A stretch of DNA of 64,000 nt from Trichostrongylus colubriformis (GCA_963978905.1 OZ022257.1:45518203-45582202); one strand, 5' to 3'. Counted from the stretch's first letter, positions 45,013 through 58,378 are shown. Translations and numbers: made by a program. The notes: generated by a model from the letters alone, not told the origin.

Positions 45013-45887
45013 TTAGGTTGTCTCAAAAGTCTAGTAGAATTTTTCCAAAAAAATCAGTAACCCTTGTTTACTTCAAGCCAGATCTGGGCGGTTCAGGAAT
45101 ATGGTAGAATGTTCTCTAAGCTTCCTAGTAAAATATATATTGACCCACCAGATTCCGTGGAGAGAGCTACAGTGCCCGTAGTTGATACCCATCCAACACG
45201 CGGTGTCATCTACTATGAGTGGTCTTGCGGCACGAAAGCGACGGGAGCTTGCCACTCCATCAACGCTGCATTGGGCAAGGGATGTGTGAGCTACGAAACC
45301 ATGCGCTGCTGGTTCATCAGCTTCAGCAACGGCTAGATTGACATGAAAGACAAACCACGCTCAAGACTGTGCTGGTTTGGGACGAGGAAGGAATGCTTTT
45401 CCGCGAGGTGCTGGTACAAGGCGAGACAGCCGCTACTATGCACCCACTGGCTCCAGCAGCTCGCCGTCGCTGTTTGAGAAGAGCGCCGGAAAAGGTCCGC
45501 GGTCACCCTTTTTCAAGAGAACGCCAGCTCCCAAATCGCGAAGAGTATCCAGGGCAAGCTACACGAGCTCGGCTGGGACGTCCTGTCCCACCCGCCATAT
45601 TCTCCAGACATTGCCCCTTCCGACTATTACCTTACCCATCCTCTTGAATCCTTCCTGGCCAAGAGAAAATTCGTTGATTCTGACTTGTTGGCAAAGGCGA
45701 TGGCTGACTTCTTCGACTCTCAGAACCCAGAGTTCTGAGAGAAGGGAATCAATGATTTACCTATGAGGTGGCAGAGTGTTGTCGATAACAATGGTGAATA
45801 CGTTGTTGCTTCATTGTTGTTTGTTGGAAGGAAAAATAATAAAAAGTGGTGATCAAAAAAAATCCTACGACTTTTAGAAAAACCTAA
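45013..45887 (+). mobile_element. Internally deleted mariner transposon, second subgroup
   Basis: 875 bp with terminal inverted repeats TTAGGTTGTCTCAAAAGTC and the inverted CTTTTAGAAAAACCTAA, flanked by TA. Transposase remnants: the N-terminal helix-turn-helix region with SYETMRCWFISFSNG (near 45290-45336) and DMKDKPRS, then the core end HELGWDVLSHPPYSPDIAPS and DYYL (~45565-45640), and FVDSDLLAKAMADFF. The middle, including the HDNARPH region, is missing and frames are broken. TIR and protein differ from 18998-19842. Confidence 0.88.
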
Positions 45888-46148
45888 TACCATCATGGGA
45901 TGCAGTCGCAGATCTCAGACTACTATGAGTACTATGACCAATGGGTAACACCGCCGGATGACTGCACCCGTATATGTGAGAATTCAATAAAACTGCGCGT
46001 CTTATCTTTGCTGATTCACTTCGCTACATTTCTCCTTTTCAGATTATCTTATGCGTAGTTCGCTCCTCACCAGTGCTACGTGACGCGCGAGGTACATCTG
46101 GTAGCTAAAACTGGTGAAATCAGAAGCTATTATAGTAGAAAGTCCGCT

Positions 46149-46298
46149 GTGCACCTTTATGTCAGTATTTCGCACCAAGACGAGCGGCATGCGACACGGG
46201 AAGTGCGAGCTTTGCTCGCGTGGACACCCAACAAAACAGCGTCTTTAGCTCGTCCGCGTCACTTCGCTTACGGGAAATCCTGACTCATGGGTACACAC
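46149..46298. mobile_element. MITE copy at the left edge of the satellite
   Basis: The left end GTGCACCTTTATGTCAGTATTTCGCAC is matched, inverted, by GAAATCCTGACTCATGGGTACACAC ending at 46298. These are the same ends as the MITE at 42854-43093 and the matching block in every satellite monomer. It marks the transition from unique DNA into the satellite. Confidence 0.7.
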
Positions 46299-49200
46299 TC
46301 TGAAAAGTGCTCGGGAAAGTCGTCGCGATGATTGTGACCACGAGCGGCGAAAGTGGAGGACGTTCTTCTGCCAAACCTCTGGAACGTACATGAGAAACGT
46401 CGTTGGAACGCAATCACCAACGCCAACACAGGCAACAGCTTCATCATTGGATGAACATCGTCGAGAAAGATACGTGCAATGTAGAGGTATATTGAATGTG
46501 GGAGCAAAGATAAGTTATATGGTAGCGGAGATAACATCTGTGTATCTCTGACCAACAAAGTTTACTTGATAATATCTCTCCTATACCAAAAGGGTCTTAG
46601 AACAGCTACACCGTACATGAGAAACGCTAGGGGAGCGTACGCAGTTGACTCGTAATAGCTCTCGCACCCAACGAAACGGAGTGTTTAGCGTCCCAATCGC
46701 TTCGCTTGCGGCACACCAATGCGAAATCCTGACATAAGGGTACACACTCTGGAAAGTGCTTGGGAAAGTCGTCGCGATGATTGTGACCACGAGCAACGGA
46801 AGTGATGGACGTTCTTCTGCCAAACCTCTGGAACCGTACATGAGAAACGTACCTTGGAACGCAATCACCAACGCCAACACAGGCAACAGCTTCATCGTGG
46901 AATGAACCTCACCTATAGTCGAGAAAGATAGGTGTAATGTCGAGGTATACTGACTGCGAGAACAAAGATAAGATACGTGGATGCGGAGATAACATCTGGG
47001 TTTCTCTGACCAATAAAGCTTACTCGATGATGTCTCTCCTATACCAAAAGGGTCTTAGAACAGCTACACCGTACATGAGAAACGCTAGGGGAGCGTACGC
47101 AGTTGACTCGTAATAGCTCTCGCACCCAACGAAACGGAGTGTTTAGCGTCCCAGTCGCTTCGCTTGCGGCACACCAATGCGAAATCCTGACTTAAGGGTA
47201 CACACTCTGGAAAGTGCTCGGGAAAGTCGTCGCGATGATTGTGACCACGAGCAACGGAAGTGATGGACGTTCTTCTGCCAAACCTCTGGAACCGTACATG
47301 AGAAACGTACCTTGGAACGCAATCACCAACGCCAACACAGGCAACAGCTTCATCGTGGAATGAACCTCACCTATGGTCGAGAAAGATACGTGCAATGTAG
47401 AGGTATATTGATTGTGGGAGCAAAGATAAGATATATGGTAGCGGAGATAACATCTGTGTATCTCTGACCAACAAGGTTTACTTGATAATATCTCTCCTAT
47501 ACCAAAAGGGTCTTATAACAGCTACACCGTACATGAGAAACGCTAGGGGAGCGTACGCAGTTGGCTCGTAATAGCTCTCGCACCCAACGAAACGGAGTGT
47601 TTAGCGTCCCAGTCGCTTCGCTTGCGGCACACCAATGCGAAATCCTGACATAAGGGTACACACTATGGAAAGTGCTTGGGAAAGTCGTCGCGATGATTGT
47701 GACCACGAGCGGCGAAAGTGATGGACGTTCTTCTGCCTAACCTCTGGAACCGTACATGAGAAACGTACCTTGGAACGCAATCACCAACGCCAACACAGGC
47801 AACAGCTTCATCGTGGAATGAACCTCACCTATAGTCGAGAAAGATAGGTGTAATATCGAGGTATACTGACTGCGAGAACAAAGATAAGATACGTGGATGC
47901 GGAGATAACATCTGGGTTTCTCTGACCAATAAAGCTTACTCGATGATGTCTCTCCTATACCAAAAGGGTCTTAGAACAGCTACACCGTACATGAGAAACG
48001 CTAGGGGAGCGTACGCAGTTGACTCGTAATAGCTCTCGCACCCAACGAAACGGAGTGTTTAGCGTCCCAGTCGCTTCGCTTGCGGCACACCAATGCGAAA
48101 TCCTGACTTAAGGGTACACACTCTGGAAAGTGCTCGGGAAAGTCGTCGCGATGATTGTGACCACGAGCGGCGAAAGTGATGGACGTTCTTCTGCCAAACC
48201 TCTGGAACCGTACATGAGAAACGTATCTTGGAACGCAATCACCAACGCCAACACAGGCAACAGCTTCATCGTGGAATGAACCTCACCTATGGTCGAGAAA
48301 GATACGTGCAATGTAGAGGTATATTGATTGTGGGAGCAAAGATAAGATATATGGTAGCGGAGATAACATCTGTGTATCTCTGACCAACAAGGTTTACTTG
48401 ATAATATCTCTCCTATACCAAAAGGGTCTTAGAACAGCTACACCGTACATGAGAAACGCTAGGGGAGCGTACGCAGTTGACTCGTAAGCTCCCGCACCCA
48501 ACGAAACGGAGTGTTTAGCGTCCCAGTCGCTTCGCTTGCGGCACACCAATGCGAAATCCTGACATAAGGGTACACACTATGGAAAGTGCTTGGGAAAGTC
48601 GTCGCGATGATTGTGACCACGAGCGGCGAAAGTGATGGACGTTCTTCTGCCAAACCTCTGGAACCGTACATGAGAAACGTATCTTGGAACGCAATCACCA
48701 ACGCCAACACAGGCAACAGCTTCATCGTGGAATGAACCTCACCTATGGTCGAGAAAGATACGTGCAATGCAAGGTATATTGATTGTGGGAGCAAAGATAA
48801 GATATATGGTAGCGCAGATAACATCTGTGTATTTCTGACCAACAAAGTTTACTTGATGATATCTCTCCTATACCAAAAGGGTCTTAGAACAGCTACACCG
48901 CACATGAGAAACGCTAGGGGAGCGTACGCAGTTGACTCGTAATAGCTCTCGCACCCAACGAAACGGAGTGTTTAGCGTCCCAGTCGCTTCGCTTGCGGCA
49001 CACCAATGCGAAATCCTGACATAAGGGTACACACTCTGGAAAGTGCTCGGGAAAGTCGTCGCGATGATTGTGACCACGAGCAACGGAAGTGATGGACGTT
49101 CTTCTGCCAAACCTCTGGAACCGTACATGAGAAACGTACCTTGGAACGCAATCACCAACGCCAACACAGGCAACAGCTTCATCGTGGAATGAACCTCACC

Positions 49201-52200
49201 TATGGTCGAGAAAGATACGTGCAATGTAGAGGTATATTGATTGTGGGAGCAAAGATAAGATATATGGTAGCGGAGATAACATCTGTGTATCTCTGACCAA
49301 CAAGGTTTACTTGATAATATCTCTCCTATACCAAAAGGGTCTTATAACAGCTACACCGTACATGAGAAACGCTAGGGGAGCGTACGCAGTTGGCTCGTAA
49401 TAGCTCTCGCACCCAACGAAACGGAGTGTTTAGCGTCCCAGTCGCTTCGCTTGCGGCACACCAATGCGAAATCCTGACATAAGGGTACACACTATGGAAA
49501 GTGCTTGGGAAAGTCGTCGCGATGATTGTGACCACGAGCGGCGAAAGTGATGGACGTTCTTCTGCCTAACCTCTGGAACCGTACATGAGAAACGTACCTT
49601 GGAACGCAATCACCAACGCCAACACAGGCAACAGCTTCATCGTGGAATGAACCTCACCTATAGTCGAGAAAGATAGGTGTAATATCGAGGTATACTGACT
49701 GCGAGAACAAAGATAAGATACGTGGATGCGGAGATAACATCTGGGTTTCTCTGACCAATAAAGCTTACTCGATGATGTCTCTCCTATACCAAAAGGGTCT
49801 TAGAACAGCTACACCGTACATGAGAAACGCTAGGGGAGCGTACGCAGTTGACTCGTAATAGCTCTCGCACCCAACGAAACGGAGTGTTTAGCGTCCCAGT
49901 CGCTTCGCTTGCGGCACACCAATGCGAAATCCTGACTTAAGGGTACACACTCTGGAAAGTGCTCGGGAAAGTCGTCGCGATGATTGTGACCACGAGCGGC
50001 GAAAGTGATGGACGTTCTTCTGCCAAACCTCTGGAACCGTACATGAGAAACGTATCTTGGAACGCAATCACCAACGCCAACACAGGCAACAGCTTCATCG
50101 TGGAATGAACCTCACCTATGGTCGAGAAAGATACGTGCAATGTAGAGGTATATTGATTGTGGGAGCAAAGATAAGATATATGGTAGCGGAGATAACATCT
50201 GTGTATCTCTGACCAACAAGGTTTACTTGATAATATCTCTCCTATACCAAAAGGGTCTTAGAACAGCTACACCGTACATGAGAAACGCTAGGGGAGCGTA
50301 CGCAGTTGACTCGTAAGCTCCCGCACCCAACGAAACGGAGTGTTTAGCGTCCCAGTCGCTTCGCTTGCGGCACACCAATGCGAAATCCTGACATAAGGGT
50401 ACACACTATGGAAAGTGCTTGGGAAAGTCGTCGCGATGATTGTGACCACGAGCGGCGAAAGTGATGGACGTTCTTCTGCCAAACCTCTGGAACCGTACAT
50501 GAGAAACGTATCTTGGAACGCAATCACCAACGCCAACACAGGCAACAGCTTCATCGTGGAATGAACCTCACCTATGGTCGAGAAAGATACGTGCAATGCA
50601 AGGTATATTGATTGTGGGAGCAAAGATAAGATATATGGTAGCGGAGATAACATCTGTGTATCTCTGACCAACAAGGTTTACTTGATAATATCTCTCCTAT
50701 ACCAAAAGGGTCTTATAACAGCTACACCGTACATGAGAAACGCTAGGGGAGCGTACGCAGTTGGCTCGTAATAGCTCTCGCACCCAACGAAACGGAGTGT
50801 TTAGCGTCCCAGTCGCTTCGCTTGCGGCACACCAATGCGAAATCCTGACATAAGGGTACACACTATGGAAAGTGCTTGGGAAAGTCGTCGCGATGATTGT
50901 GACCACGAGCGGCGAAAGTGATGGACGTTCTTCTGCCTAACCTCTGGAACCGTACATGAGAAACGTACCTTGGAACGCAATCACCAACGCCAACACAGGC
51001 AACAGCTTCATCGTGGAATGAACCTCACCTATAGTCGAGAAAGATAGGTGTAATATCGAGGTATACTGACTGCGAGAACAAAGATAAGATACGTGGATGC
51101 GGAGATAACATCTGGGTTTCTCTGACCAATAAAGCTTACTCGATGATGTCTCTCCTATACCAAAAGGGTCTTAGAACAGCTACACCGTACATGAGAAACG
51201 CTAGGGGAGCGTACGCAGTTGACTCGTAATAGCTCTCGCACCCAACGAAACGGAGTGTTTAGCGTCCCAGTCGCTTCGCTTGCGGCACACCAATGCGAAA
51301 TCCTGACTTAAGGGTACACACTCTGGAAAGTGCTCGGGAAAGTCGTCGCGATGATTGTGACCACGAGCGGCGAAAGTGATGGACGTTCTTCTGCCAAACC
51401 TCTGGAACCGTACATGAGAAACGTATCTTGGAACGCAATCACCAACGCCAACACAGGCAACAGCTTCATCGTGGAATGAACCTCACCTATGGTCGAGAAA
51501 GATACGTGCAATGTAGAGGTATATTGATTGTGGGAGCAAAGATAAGATATATGGTAGCGGAGATAACATCTGTGTATCTCTGACCAACAAGGTTTACTTG
51601 ATAATATCTCTCCTATACCAAAAGGGTCTTAGAACAGCTACACCGTACATGAGAAACGCTAGGGGAGCGTACGCAGTTGACTCGTAAGCTCCCGCACCCA
51701 ACGAAACGGAGTGTTTAGCGTCCCAGTCGCTTCGCTTGCGGCACACCAATGCGAAATCCTGACATAAGGGTACACACTATGGAAAGTGCTTGGGAAAGTC
51801 GTCGCGATGATTGTGACCACGAGCGGCGAAAGTGATGGACGTTCTTCTGCCAAACCTCTGGAACCGTACATGAGAAACGTATCTTGGAACGCAATCACCA
51901 ACGCCAACACAGGCAACAGCTTCATCGTGGAATGAACCTCACCTATGGTCGAGAAAGATACGTGCAATGCAAGGTATATTGATTGTGGGAGCAAAGATAA
52001 GATATATGGTAGCGCAGATAACATCTGTGTATTTCTGACCAACAAAGTTTACTTGATGATATCTCTCCTATACCAAAAGGGTCTTAGAACAGCTACACCG
52101 CACATGAGAAACGCTAGGGGAGCGTACGCAGTTGACTCGTAATAGCTCTCGCACCCAACGAAACGGAGTGTTTAGCGTCCCAGTCGCTTCGCTTGCGGCA

Positions 52201-55200
52201 CACCAATGCGAAATCCTGACATAAGGGTACACACTCTGGAAAGTGCTCGGGAAAGTCGTCGCGATGATTGTGACCACGAGCAACGGAAGTGATGGACGTT
52301 CTTCTGCCAAACCTCTGGAACCGTACATGAGAAACGTACCTTGGAACGCAATCACCAACGCCAACACAGGCAACAGCTTCATCGTGGAATGAACCTCACC
52401 TATGGTCGAGAAAGATACGTGCAATGTAGAGGTATATTGATTGTGGGAGCAAAGATAAGATATATGGTAGCGGAGATAACATCTGTGTATCTCTGACCAA
52501 CAAGGTTTACTTGATAATATCTCTCCTATACCAAAAGGGTCTTATAACAGCTACACCGTACATGAGAAACGCTAGGGGAGCGTACGCAGTTGGCTCGTAA
52601 TAGCTCTCGCACCCAACGAAACGGAGTGTTTAGCGTCCCAGTCGCTTCGCTTGCGGCACACCAATGCGAAATCCTGACATAAGGGTACACACTATGGAAA
52701 GTGCTTGGGAAAGTCGTCGCGATGATTGTGACCACGAGCGGCGAAAGTGATGGACGTTCTTCTGCCTAACCTCTGGAACCGTACATGAGAAACGTACCTT
52801 GGAACGCAATCACCAACGCCAACACAGGCAACAGCTTCATCGTGGAATGAACCTCACCTATAGTCGAGAAAGATAGGTGTAATATCGAGGTATACTGACT
52901 GCGAGAACAAAGATAAGATACGTGGATGCGGAGATAACATCTGGGTTTCTCTGACCAATAAAGCTTACTCGATGATGTCTCTCCTATACCAAAAGGGTCT
53001 TAGAACAGCTACACCGTACATGAGAAACGCTAGGGGAGCGTACGCAGTTGACTCGTAATAGCTCTCGCACCCAACGAAACGGAGTGTTTAGCGTCCCAGT
53101 CGCTTCGCTTGCGGCACACCAATGCGAAATCCTGACTTAAGGGTACACACTCTGGAAAGTGCTCGGGAAAGTCGTCGCGATGATTGTGACCACGAGCGGC
53201 GAAAGTGATGGACGTTCTTCTGCCAAACCTCTGGAACCGTACATGAGAAACGTATCTTGGAACGCAATCACCAACGCCAACACAGGCAACAGCTTCATCG
53301 TGGAATGAACCTCACCTATGGTCGAGAAAGATACGTGCAATGTAGAGGTATATTGATTGTGGGAGCAAAGATAAGATATATGGTAGCGGAGATAACATCT
53401 GTGTATCTCTGACCAACAAGGTTTACTTGATAATATCTCTCCTATACCAAAAGGGTCTTAGAACAGCTACACCGTACATGAGAAACGCTAGGGGAGCGTA
53501 CGCAGTTGACTCGTAATAGCTCCCGCACCCAACGAAACGGAGTGTTTAGCGTCCCAGTCGCTTCGCTTGCGGCGCACCAATGCGAAATCCTGACATAAGG
53601 GTACACACTATGGAAAGTGCTTGGGAAAGTCGTCGCGATGATTGTGACCACGAGCGGCGAAAGTGATGGACGTTCTTCTGCCAAACCTCTGGAACCGTAC
53701 ATGAGAAACGTATCTTGGAACGCAATCACCAACGCCAACACAGGCAACAGCTTCACCGTGGAATGAACCTCACCTATGGTCGAGAAAGATACGTGCAATG
53801 CAAGGTATATTGATTGTGGGAGCAAAGATAAGATATATGGTAGCGCAGATAACATCTGTGTATTTCTGACCAACAAAGTTTACTTGATGATATCTCTCCT
53901 ATACCAAAAGGGTCTTAGAACAGCTACACCGCACATGAGAAACGCTAGGGGAGCGTACGCAGTTGACTCGTAATAGCTCTCGCACCCAACGAAACGGAGT
54001 GTTTAGCGTCCCAGTCGCTTCGCTTGCGGCACACCAATGCGAAATCCTGACATAAGGGTACACACTCTGGAAAGTGCTCGGGAAAGTCGTCGCGATGATT
54101 GCGACCACGAGCGGCGAAAGTGGAGGACGTTCTTCTGCCAAACCTCTGGAACGTACATGAGAAACGTCGTTGGAACGCAATCACCAACGCCAACACAGGC
54201 AACAGCTTCATCGTGGAATGAACCTCACCTATAGTCGAGAAAGATACGTGCAATGCAAGGTATATTGATTGTGGGAGCAAAGATAAGATATATGGTAGCG
54301 CAGATAACATCTGTGTATTTCTGACCAACAAAGTTTACTTGATGATATCTCTCCTATACCAAAAGGGTCTTAGAACAGCTACACCGTACATGAGAAACGC
54401 TAGGGGAGCGTACGCAGTTGACTCGTAATAGCTCTCGCACCCAACGAAACGGAGTGTTTAGCGTCCCAGTCGCTTCGCTTGCGGCACACCAATGCGAAAT
54501 CCTGACATAAGGGTACACACTCTGGAAAGTGCTCGGGAAAGTCGTCGCGATGATTGCGACCACGAGCGGCGAAAGTGATGGACGTTCTTCTGCCAAACCT
54601 CTGGAACCGTACATGAGAAACGTATCTTGGAACGCAATCACCAACGCCAACACAGGCAACAGCTTCATAATTGGATGAACATCGTCGAGAAAGATACGTG
54701 CAATGCGAGGTATATTGATTGTGGGAGCAAAGATAAGATATATGGTAGCGGAGATAACATCTGGGTTTCTCTGACCAATAAAGCTTACTGGATGATGTCT
54801 CTCCTATACCAAAATGGTCTTAGAACAGCTACACCGTACATGAGAAACGCTAGGGGAGCGTACGCAGTTGACTCGTAATAGCTCTCGCACCCAACGAAAC
54901 GGAGTGTTTAGCGTCCCAGTCGCTTCGCTTGCGGCACACCAATGCGAAATCCTGACATAAGGGTACACACTCTGGAAAGTGCTCGGGAAAGTCGTCGCGA
55001 TGATTGCGACCACGAGCGGCGAAAGTGGAGGACGTTCTTCTGCCAAACCTCTGGAACGTACATGAGAAACGTCGTTGGAACGCAATCACCAACGCCAACA
55101 CAGGCAACAGCTTCATCGTGGAATGAACCTCACCTATAGTCGAGAAAGATACGTGCAATGTAGAGGTATATTGATTGTGGGAGCAAAGATAAGATATATG

Positions 55201-56385
55201 GTAGCGGAGATAACATCTGGGTTTCTCTGACCAATAAAGCTTACTGGATGATGTCTCTCCTATACCAAAATGGTCTTAGAACAGCTACACCGTACATGAG
55301 AAACGCTAGGGGAGCGTACGCAGTTGACTCGTAATAGCTCTCGCACCCAACGAAACGGAGTGTTGAGCGTCCCAGTCGCTTCGCCTGCGGCACACCAATG
55401 CGAAATCCTGACATAAGGGTACACACTATGGAAAGTGCTTGGGAAAGTCGTCGCGATGATTGTGACCACGAGCGGCGAAAGTGATGGACGTTCTTCTGCC
55501 AAACCTCTGGAACCGTACATGAGAAACGTATCTTGGAACGCAATCACCAACGCCAACACAGGCAACAGCTTCATAATTGGATGAACATCGTCGAGAAAGA
55601 TACGTGCAATGCGAGGTATATTGATTGTGGGAGCAAAGATAAGATATATGGTAGCGGAGATAACATCTGTGTATCTCTGACCAACAAAGTTTACTTGATG
55701 ATGTCTCTCCTATACCAAAAGGGTCTTAGAACAGCTACACCGTACATGAGAAACGCTAGGGGAGCGTACGCAGTTGACTCGTAATAGCTCTCGCACCCAA
55801 CGAAACGGAGTGTTTAGCGTCCCAGTCGCTTCGCTTGCGGCACACCAATGCGAAATCCTGACATTAGGGTACACACTCCGGAAAGTGCTTGGGAAAGTCG
55901 TCGCGATGATTGTGACCACGAGCGGCGAAAGTGATGGACGTTCTTCTGCCAAACCTCTGGAACCGTACATGAGAAACGTACCTTGGAACGCAATCACCAA
56001 CGCCAACACAGGCAACAGCTTCATCGTGGAATGAACCTCACCTATAGTCGAGAAAGATACGTGCAATGTAGAGGTATATTGATTGTGGGAGCAAAGATAA
56101 GATATATGGTAGCGGAGATAACATCTGTGTATCTCTGACCAACAAAGTTTACTTGATGATGTCTCTCCTATACCAAAAGGGTCTTAGAACAGCTACACCG
56201 TACATGAGAAACGCTAGGGGAGCGTACGCAGTTGACTCGTAATAGCTCTCGCACCCAACGAAACGGAGTGTTTAGCGTCCCAGTCGCTTCGCTCGCGGCA
56301 CACCAATGCGAAATCCTGACATAAGGGTACACACTCTGGAAAGTGCTTGGGAAAGTCGTCGCGATGATTGTGACCACGAGCGGCG
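46200..56385. repeat. Tandem satellite, ~458-bp monomers, about 22 copies
   Basis: The landmark AGGGTCTTA (AAAAGGGTCTTA) recurs at 46591, 47049, 47507, 47965, 48423, 48878, 49336, 49794, 50252, 50707, 51165, 51623, 52078, 52536, 52994, 53452, 53909, 54364, 54814 (as ATGGTCTTA), 55270, 55720 and 56178. Spacing is 450-458, mostly 458. Each monomer contains a block matching MITE 42854-43093, and on the minus strand an ORF start MKLLPVLALVIAFQ like a signal peptide. ORFs beyond this point differ among monomers by stops and frameshifts, and 458 is not a multiple of three, so coding function is unlikely. The first monomer is the most diverged. The array ends abruptly in LINE sequence at 56385/56386. 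Confidence 0.95.
47507..53908. repeat. Higher-order repeat block in the satellite (4- and 3-monomer units)
   Basis: Monomer variants can be told apart. A has CTTATAAC, GTTGGCTCG and a CTGCCTAACC nonsense change. B has GACTTAAGG with GTATCTTGG. C has CTCGTAAGCTCC with CAATGCAAGG. D has ACCGCACATG with CGAGCAACGG. The order is A-B-C-D (47507-49335, 1829 bp), A-B-C* (49336-50706, 1371 bp), A-B-C-D (50707-52535, 1829 bp), A-B-C' (52536-53908). C* starts like C and ends like D, as expected from unequal crossing-over. The 3200-bp super-unit (1829+1371) repeats from 47507 to 50707. Confidence 0.9.
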
Positions 56386-57332
56386 AATTCCTTTGGCAAG
56401 AACTAGTGAAGGCAGCTCAAAGGTGAATATATTGAGAAGGACTGGAGATAACACTCCACCTTGAGGCACACCACTGTCCACTTTTTTGGGCTCAGAGAAC
56501 TTCGAGTTAACCCGAACAAGAGAGGCTCTATCTGTGAGAAAGGCTTTAATCCAAGCTACTATCCTCGGATGAATTCCAATCATGGTGATTTTCAAAATAA
56601 GTTTAGGATGAAAAACCCTGTCAAAAGCTTTTTCAAAATTCAAGTATATGACGTCCGTTCCAATGCCCTTATCAAGATTAGACGTCCAGTCATTGAGTGA
56701 TTGCAGCATAGCGGTAACGGTGGACCACCCCAATTGGAAGCCGTGTTGATGATCCGAGACAAGACTGAATTCCTCCAAGTGGGCTAGGATTCTCTTTTTC
56801 AGCACTTTCTCGCATAACCTTGCGAAAATGGATGTTATGCTCACGGGTCTGTAATTGAGCGGGCAGGAATGCGGCTGTTTTTTCGGAATAGGAGTAACGA
56901 ATGAAACACGCCATCTATGTGGTATCTCTGCATACATAAAACTTAAGTTAAAAATAAACGCAAGTGAGCCAGAAATTATGTGCGCTACTTTTTTGATGAA
57001 GTAGAGGGGAATGTGGTCAGGTGTATCCGAATGCGATGCAGGCCATTGAACTAGTAAGTTATAGATTTCTTCGCTGTGGAATTATAGATTTCTTCGCTGT
57101 GGAACCACAGGGAATCGCTCATAACAGGGAAAACTGGATTGACATTTGAGACTTCGCGGTCGTCATCTCTAATGTGTGCTTTACCGAAAACATGGGCCAA
57201 AAGCTCGGCCTTATCTTGATCACTACATACCGCATTGCCGTCCTCCCCGACCAGAGCACCAAAGCCCTTACTTGTTCTCAGCTTGGAATTTAGAGGTTTA
57301 TAGAAAGCATTTCTGTTCTTAGAATATATCAC
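56386..57332 (-). pseudogene. LINE ORF2 reverse transcriptase fragment, copy 2
   Basis: Frames 57051-57332 and 56386-56937 give the linker and the RT up to motif B (SGVPQGGVLSPVLLNIF). The FADD box and thumb are missing. The open frame then runs into satellite and gains a spurious C-terminus (RRSWSQSSRR). Motif A again reads LNFEKAFDRV, with Asn in place of the catalytic Asp. Confidence 0.85.
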
Positions 57333-57361
57333 CTTCTTCTCAATTTGTTCATAAAACCTAT

Positions 57362-58378
57362 TTAATTTTTTGTCAAAATTATCTCGCAGCTTCCTATATG
57401 CCTCCCAATCACGGGTAGCATTACTTTTGAAGCTTTATCCCATGCATTACTCTTCTTGTAATTAAGATTCCGTAAATATAGAGGGAGCTGAATGCCTGTA
57501 GTCTTTCGTGTTCTGAGAGGAATAAATAAATCAGTGGAATGGTGGAGGATTCCTAAAAACACCTCATACTTATCATTAACGGTGTCAGCACTATTCAGGG
57601 ATCCGTACCAGTCAACATCCTTGAGATAAGCAATAATCGCATCAAAATTGGCACTTTTGATATCTCTCACTAATGTTGATCCTGTTCCTTCATCGACCTT
57701 CGGTTCAATCGAAAAGAAAATGGAAACGTGATCGCTATTACCAACAGGTGGTCGAACAGCCGTATCCCTCATGAGCTCTTTGTTACTAGTTGATAGTAGA
57801 TCTAGGATATTACAACACCGAGTCCGTTCCATAACTATCTGATGAAGGCTGAAGCTATGACAGAAGTTCATGAACCGAGGCGCCCGGCAGCCAACGGCCA
57901 CTGGACTTCCCTCTCTAGCCCAGGAATTCTCCGGAAGATTGAAATCACCGAACAAAATTATCGAACACTTATTCGTCATCAAATCACCGATTGCCTTCAG
58001 TAATTTTTCCAAAGCAGCGGCCGAACACGAAGGAGCTTTGTAGACCAATATCATCCTAACCCGTTTGGAAGCCATGTCGAGGTCAACACCTAGCAGTTCA
58101 TAAGAAGAAGAAACAGATTCCCTAAAAATAAGTCGAGGACTAAAGATTTTTCTTGTTATGATGGCAACTCCGTCACCGTGCCTGTTATGTCGATCGCACC
58201 TAATGATCTCATACTGGTTACACCACTCTCCAAGTAAGGATTCACCAGTAATATCTTCAGAGAGCCATGTTTCCGTGAGAGCTACCACGCTACATTTGAC
58301 ATCCCGCATTAGGTAGAGGAGGTCACCAACGTTTTTAGGAAGAGAACGAATATTCGCTAAAAGACAGCATGGATAAAC
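57362..58378 (-). pseudogene. LINE ORF2 endonuclease part, copy 2
   Basis: Matches 2024-3040 with a few amino-acid changes (for example AIIARK to AIITRK, YRAPS to YKAPS, TRGCN to TRCCN). The NIRSLPKN, TETWL, GDFNLPE and SDHVSI motifs are kept. The same frameshift follows KASK. The NIRSLPKN motif lies upstream of the first ATG. Confidence 0.85.

Noticed and set aside
46200..56385. CRISPR array
   Set aside because: The units are long (~458 bp) and near-identical throughout with no spacers; the genome is eukaryotic.
46268..56399. Dozens of 60-144 codon ORFs on both strands of the satellite as separate genes
   Set aside because: Monomer length is not a multiple of three, and stops and frameshifts vary among copies, so they are reported only as a property of the satellite.
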